From Azonexaceae bacterium (lineage in GTDB: Bacteria; Pseudomonadota; Gammaproteobacteria; Burkholderiales; Rhodocyclaceae): DNA of 6,562 nucleotides. A model generated the notes under the pieces. It had not been told where the DNA came from. It was given only the letters and a program-made list of their open reading frames with translations, and did no database searches. The stretch is taken from positions 1 through 6,562 of the forward strand of contig SSTB01000251.1 in the NCBI GenBank assembly GCA_009469665.1, written 5' to 3'. Each line of letters opens with the position of its first letter. Positions within the stretch are counted from its first letter, which is position 1. Both the position numbers and the translations under genes were made by a program. Below are positions 5,293 to 6,562 of the stretch, in pieces.

Positions 5293-5328
5293 GTGATTCC
5301 CCTACACGCGAATCACGGTTGTCGTGAT
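5293..5328. promoter_or_regulatory. Overlapping inverted repeats, candidate operator upstream of DJ-1 gene
   Basis: GTGATTC (5293-5299) and GAATCAC (5310-5316) are perfect 7-bp arms with a 10-bp gap. ATCACG (5312-5317) and CGTGAT (5323-5328) form a second perfect repeat with a 5-bp gap, sharing the middle element. Three GTGAT/ATCAC half-sites about 100 bp before the start codon suggest a regulator site. No known regulator is assigned. Confidence 0.35.
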
Positions 5329-5407
5329 ACCCGCCCCCGGGGCAGGCGGCCAGAATGGGTTCCGTCGGCCGGCCTGGGCTGGGAGCGCGGGCGCCGCGGC
5401 CACTTTC

Positions 5408-5413
5408 GGAGGA
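5408..5413 (+). promoter_or_regulatory. Shine-Dalgarno site choosing the DJ-1 start
   Basis: GGAGGA lies 7 nt before the ATG at 5421. The frame also has an ATG at 5355, but no such site precedes it and the extra 22 residues are Gly/Arg/Pro-rich and unlike the family, so 5421 is preferred. Confidence 0.85.
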
Positions 5414-5420
5414 TCGTTCC

Positions 5421-6083
5421 ATGGCACGCAAACCGGGGTTCAGGCTGGGCATCTATGTCTTCAAGGATGCGGAGATCGTCGATTACGCGGCCCCGGCCGG
5501 GGTGTTCTCGGTGGCGCGGCGGCTCGATCCGGAACTGGACACCTTCCTCATCGCCGAGGCCATGCGGCCGGTGCAGACCCAGGCCGGATTCACCGTCATT
5601 CCCAACTATGGCTTCGCCGACGCGCCGGCCATGGATGCCTTCCTCATCCCCGGCGGCTTCGGTACCCGCCAGGAAATGCACAACGCCAACCTGCACCGCT
5701 ACATCCGGTCGCTTCCCGGAGAGTGTCTACTGACCAGCGTGTGCACCGGCTCCTGGATCTACGCCCGCATGGGCCTGCTCGACGGCCTGCCGGCCACCAA
5801 CCGCAAGGAACCGGACCGGCTGGAGGCTTCCCACATGGGCAAGACGCCCATCGACCGCCTGGCGGAGATGGCGCCGGCCTGCCGCGTCAGCCGCGCCCGG
5901 GTGGTGGACGCCGGGCGCATCGTCACCGGCGGCGGTATCGCTTCGGGCATGGAGGTGGGCTTCCACCTCCTGCGCCGCGCCGGCTACGACGAGGACTTCA
6001 TCGGCGACGTGGCCCGGATCATGGAATACCACCGGGCCTACGACCTCTACCGCCACGACATCGAATTGCACGAACCCGCCTGA
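5421..6083 (+). CDS. DJ-1/PfpI-family protein, isonitrile hydratase-like branch
   Basis: This 220-residue cytoplasmic protein has the class I glutamine amidotransferase-like fold. Family landmarks are LGIYVFKDAEIVDYAAP at 9-25 with D21 at the usual acidic position, AFLIPGGFGTR at 73-83, and the nucleophile elbow SVCTGSW at 106-112 with C108 followed by T109. VTGGGIASGMEVGFHLL at 168-184 is the conserved C-terminal signature. An Asp near the N-terminus and a Cys-Thr pair are, from memory, what isonitrile hydratase (InhA) uses to hydrate isonitriles to N-substituted formamides. However, the ATTHW segment that usually follows the elbow reads ATNRK here, so the common histidine is replaced by N127. 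No C-terminal AraC domain is attached, so it is not a GlxA-type regulator. The substrate is unknown. A transporter gene follows 35 bp downstream, suggesting an operon. Confidence 0.85.
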   Translation: MARKPGFRLGIYVFKDAEIVDYAAPAGVFSVARRLDPELDTFLIAEAMRPVQTQAGFTVIPNYGFADAPAMDAFLIPGGFGTRQEMHNANLHRYIRSLPGECLLTSVCTGSWIYARMGLLDGLPATNRKEPDRLEASHMGKTPIDRLAEMAPACRVSRARVVDAGRIVTGGGIASGMEVGFHLLRRAGYDEDFIGDVARIMEYHRAYDLYRHDIELHEPA

Positions 6084-6118
6084 TCGTCCCCCATCGACCT
6101 TTCCCGTAGGAGATCGCC

Positions 6119-6562
6119 ATGTCCGCCTTCAAGGACCCTTTCCACGACGCCACCCGCCTGGGCAGCTGCTCCTGCGGCAAGCACCATTCCCAGGCCGAGC
6201 ACGACGCGGCCCAGGCCGCCGATCTTCCCCTCGAGGCCAATGAGGAGGCGCTGAACCGCCGCAGCATCGAGTCGGCCATCATGCGCGCCGTCTTTCCCGA
6301 CGACGGCGAACGCCGCCGCTTCCTGCGCGCCGTCGGCCGGTCGACGGCCCTGGCGGCGCTGTCCAGCTTCTTCCCCCTCGGCGCCCTGGAGGCCATGGCC
6401 CAGGAAAAAGGCCCCCTGGAAAAGAAGGACCTCAAGATCGGCTTCATCCCGATCACCTGCGCCAGCCCCCTGCTGATGGCCGACCCCCTGGGCTTCTACA
6501 AGCAGCAGGGCCTCAACGTCCAGGTGGTCAAGACCGCCGGCTGGGCGCTGATCCGCGACAAG
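6119..6562 (+). CDS. NrtA/CmpA-type ABC transporter substrate-binding protein (5' part)
   Basis: The first 148 residues are present and the frame runs off the right edge; full-length relatives have roughly 400-450. AGGAGA (6108-6113) lies 5 nt before the ATG. Residues 14-28 form a Cys/His-rich stretch (LGSCSCGKHHSQAEH). A twin-arginine signal follows late: RRRFL at 65-69, a hydrophobic stretch to about 90, and an AMA cleavage site near 92-94, so the mature protein should be exported folded by Tat. The mature part opens LEKKDLKIGFIPITCASPL and continues MADPLGFYKQQGLNVQVVKTAGWALIRDK, characteristic of the nitrate/bicarbonate/cyanate-type binding proteins. The exact ligand cannot be told from this part. 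Permease and ATPase genes are expected downstream, outside the window. The DJ-1 gene upstream is probably co-transcribed. Confidence 0.88.
   Translation, partial: MSAFKDPFHDATRLGSCSCGKHHSQAEHDAAQAADLPLEANEEALNRRSIESAIMRAVFPDDGERRRFLRAVGRSTALAALSSFFPLGALEAMAQEKGPLEKKDLKIGFIPITCASPLLMADPLGFYKQQGLNVQVVKTAGWALIRDK

Larger units (their letters stand above)
5051..5420. other. Noncoding region between XRE and DJ-1 genes
   Basis: About 370 bp separates two divergent genes. Short frames exist on both strands (5118-5327 plus; 5138-5452 minus) but have no Shine-Dalgarno site or recognisable family features. A frame from 5033 to about 5149 plus reads DADQARFLHTHLTLAYGRYD before its stop and might be a gene tail, but it lacks a start. 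The right half contains the GTGAT/ATCAC half-sites at 5293-5328. No clear sigma-70 promoter is visible for the DJ-1 gene. Confidence 0.5.

Noticed and set aside
5355..5420. Upstream ATG extending the DJ-1 protein by 22 residues
   Set aside because: No ribosome site before it, whereas GGAGGA precedes the ATG at 5421; the extra residues do not fit the family.
5138..5452. 104-codon minus-strand frame ending in a Trp/Arg-rich segment
   Set aside because: It looked briefly like a transposase tail (KWWRRRVVAWY), but I cannot match it to a family, it has no ribosome site, and it overlaps the DJ-1 start.
5324..6109. 261-codon plus-strand frame
   Set aside because: Shadow of the DJ-1/PfpI gene; GC-rich frame-shifted translation without family features.
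6019..6456. 145-codon minus-strand frame
   Set aside because: Antisense to the NrtA-like gene, whose Tat motif and mature N-terminus are unmistakable.

Overview
The window is GC-rich bacterial DNA with compact genes, Shine-Dalgarno sites and protein families that point to a proteobacterium. I would guess a betaproteobacterium of the Rhodocyclales type, but that is an impression from the protein sequences, not a placement. There are seven full-length protein genes, one gene entering from each edge, and one gene remnant. I see no rRNA, tRNA, CRISPR array or intact insertion sequence.

Layout. (a) 1-71 is the 3' end of an unidentified + strand gene, followed by a hairpin. (b) 143-1146 (minus) is a two-gene cassette: an ArsR-family repressor and an AHSA1/SRPBCC protein, overlapping by 4 bp. 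It is driven from a TTGACA/TATTAT promoter whose -10 box runs into a perfect 32-bp palindrome. (c) 1205-1551 holds no convincing gene. (d) 1552-3736 is a divergent pair: a ferritin-like diiron protein (minus) and a cupin-AraC regulator (plus, TTG start). (e) 3743-4144 (minus) is a small STAS/SpoIIAA-like protein; it converges on the AraC gene, and both stop codons lie in one hairpin. (f) 4258-4997 (minus) is an XRE-type regulator followed, with a 4-bp ATGA overlap, by a start codon and about 14 codons of what looks like its nucleotidyltransferase partner. The rest of that partner is gone. (g) 5051-5420 is a noncoding stretch with several GTGAT/ATCAC half-sites. (h) 5421-6562 (plus) is a DJ-1/PfpI-family protein and then the start of a Tat-exported NrtA/CmpA-type ABC transporter substrate-binding protein, which runs off the window.

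How the parts may work together. The ArsR/SRPBCC cassette looks self-contained and autoregulated. The AraC-type gene probably controls the divergent diiron gene and itself. The DJ-1/PfpI gene and the NrtA-like gene look like the start of an uptake operon for a small anion or nitrogenous compound. The XRE/nucleotidyltransferase pair looks like a decayed toxin-antitoxin-type module whose regulator and operator survive. The most unusual items are the HxxxExxH diiron signature that matches the AurF/CmlI N-oxygenase pattern, the orphaned XRE regulator, and the cysteine/histidine-rich leader ahead of the delayed Tat signal in the NrtA-like protein.
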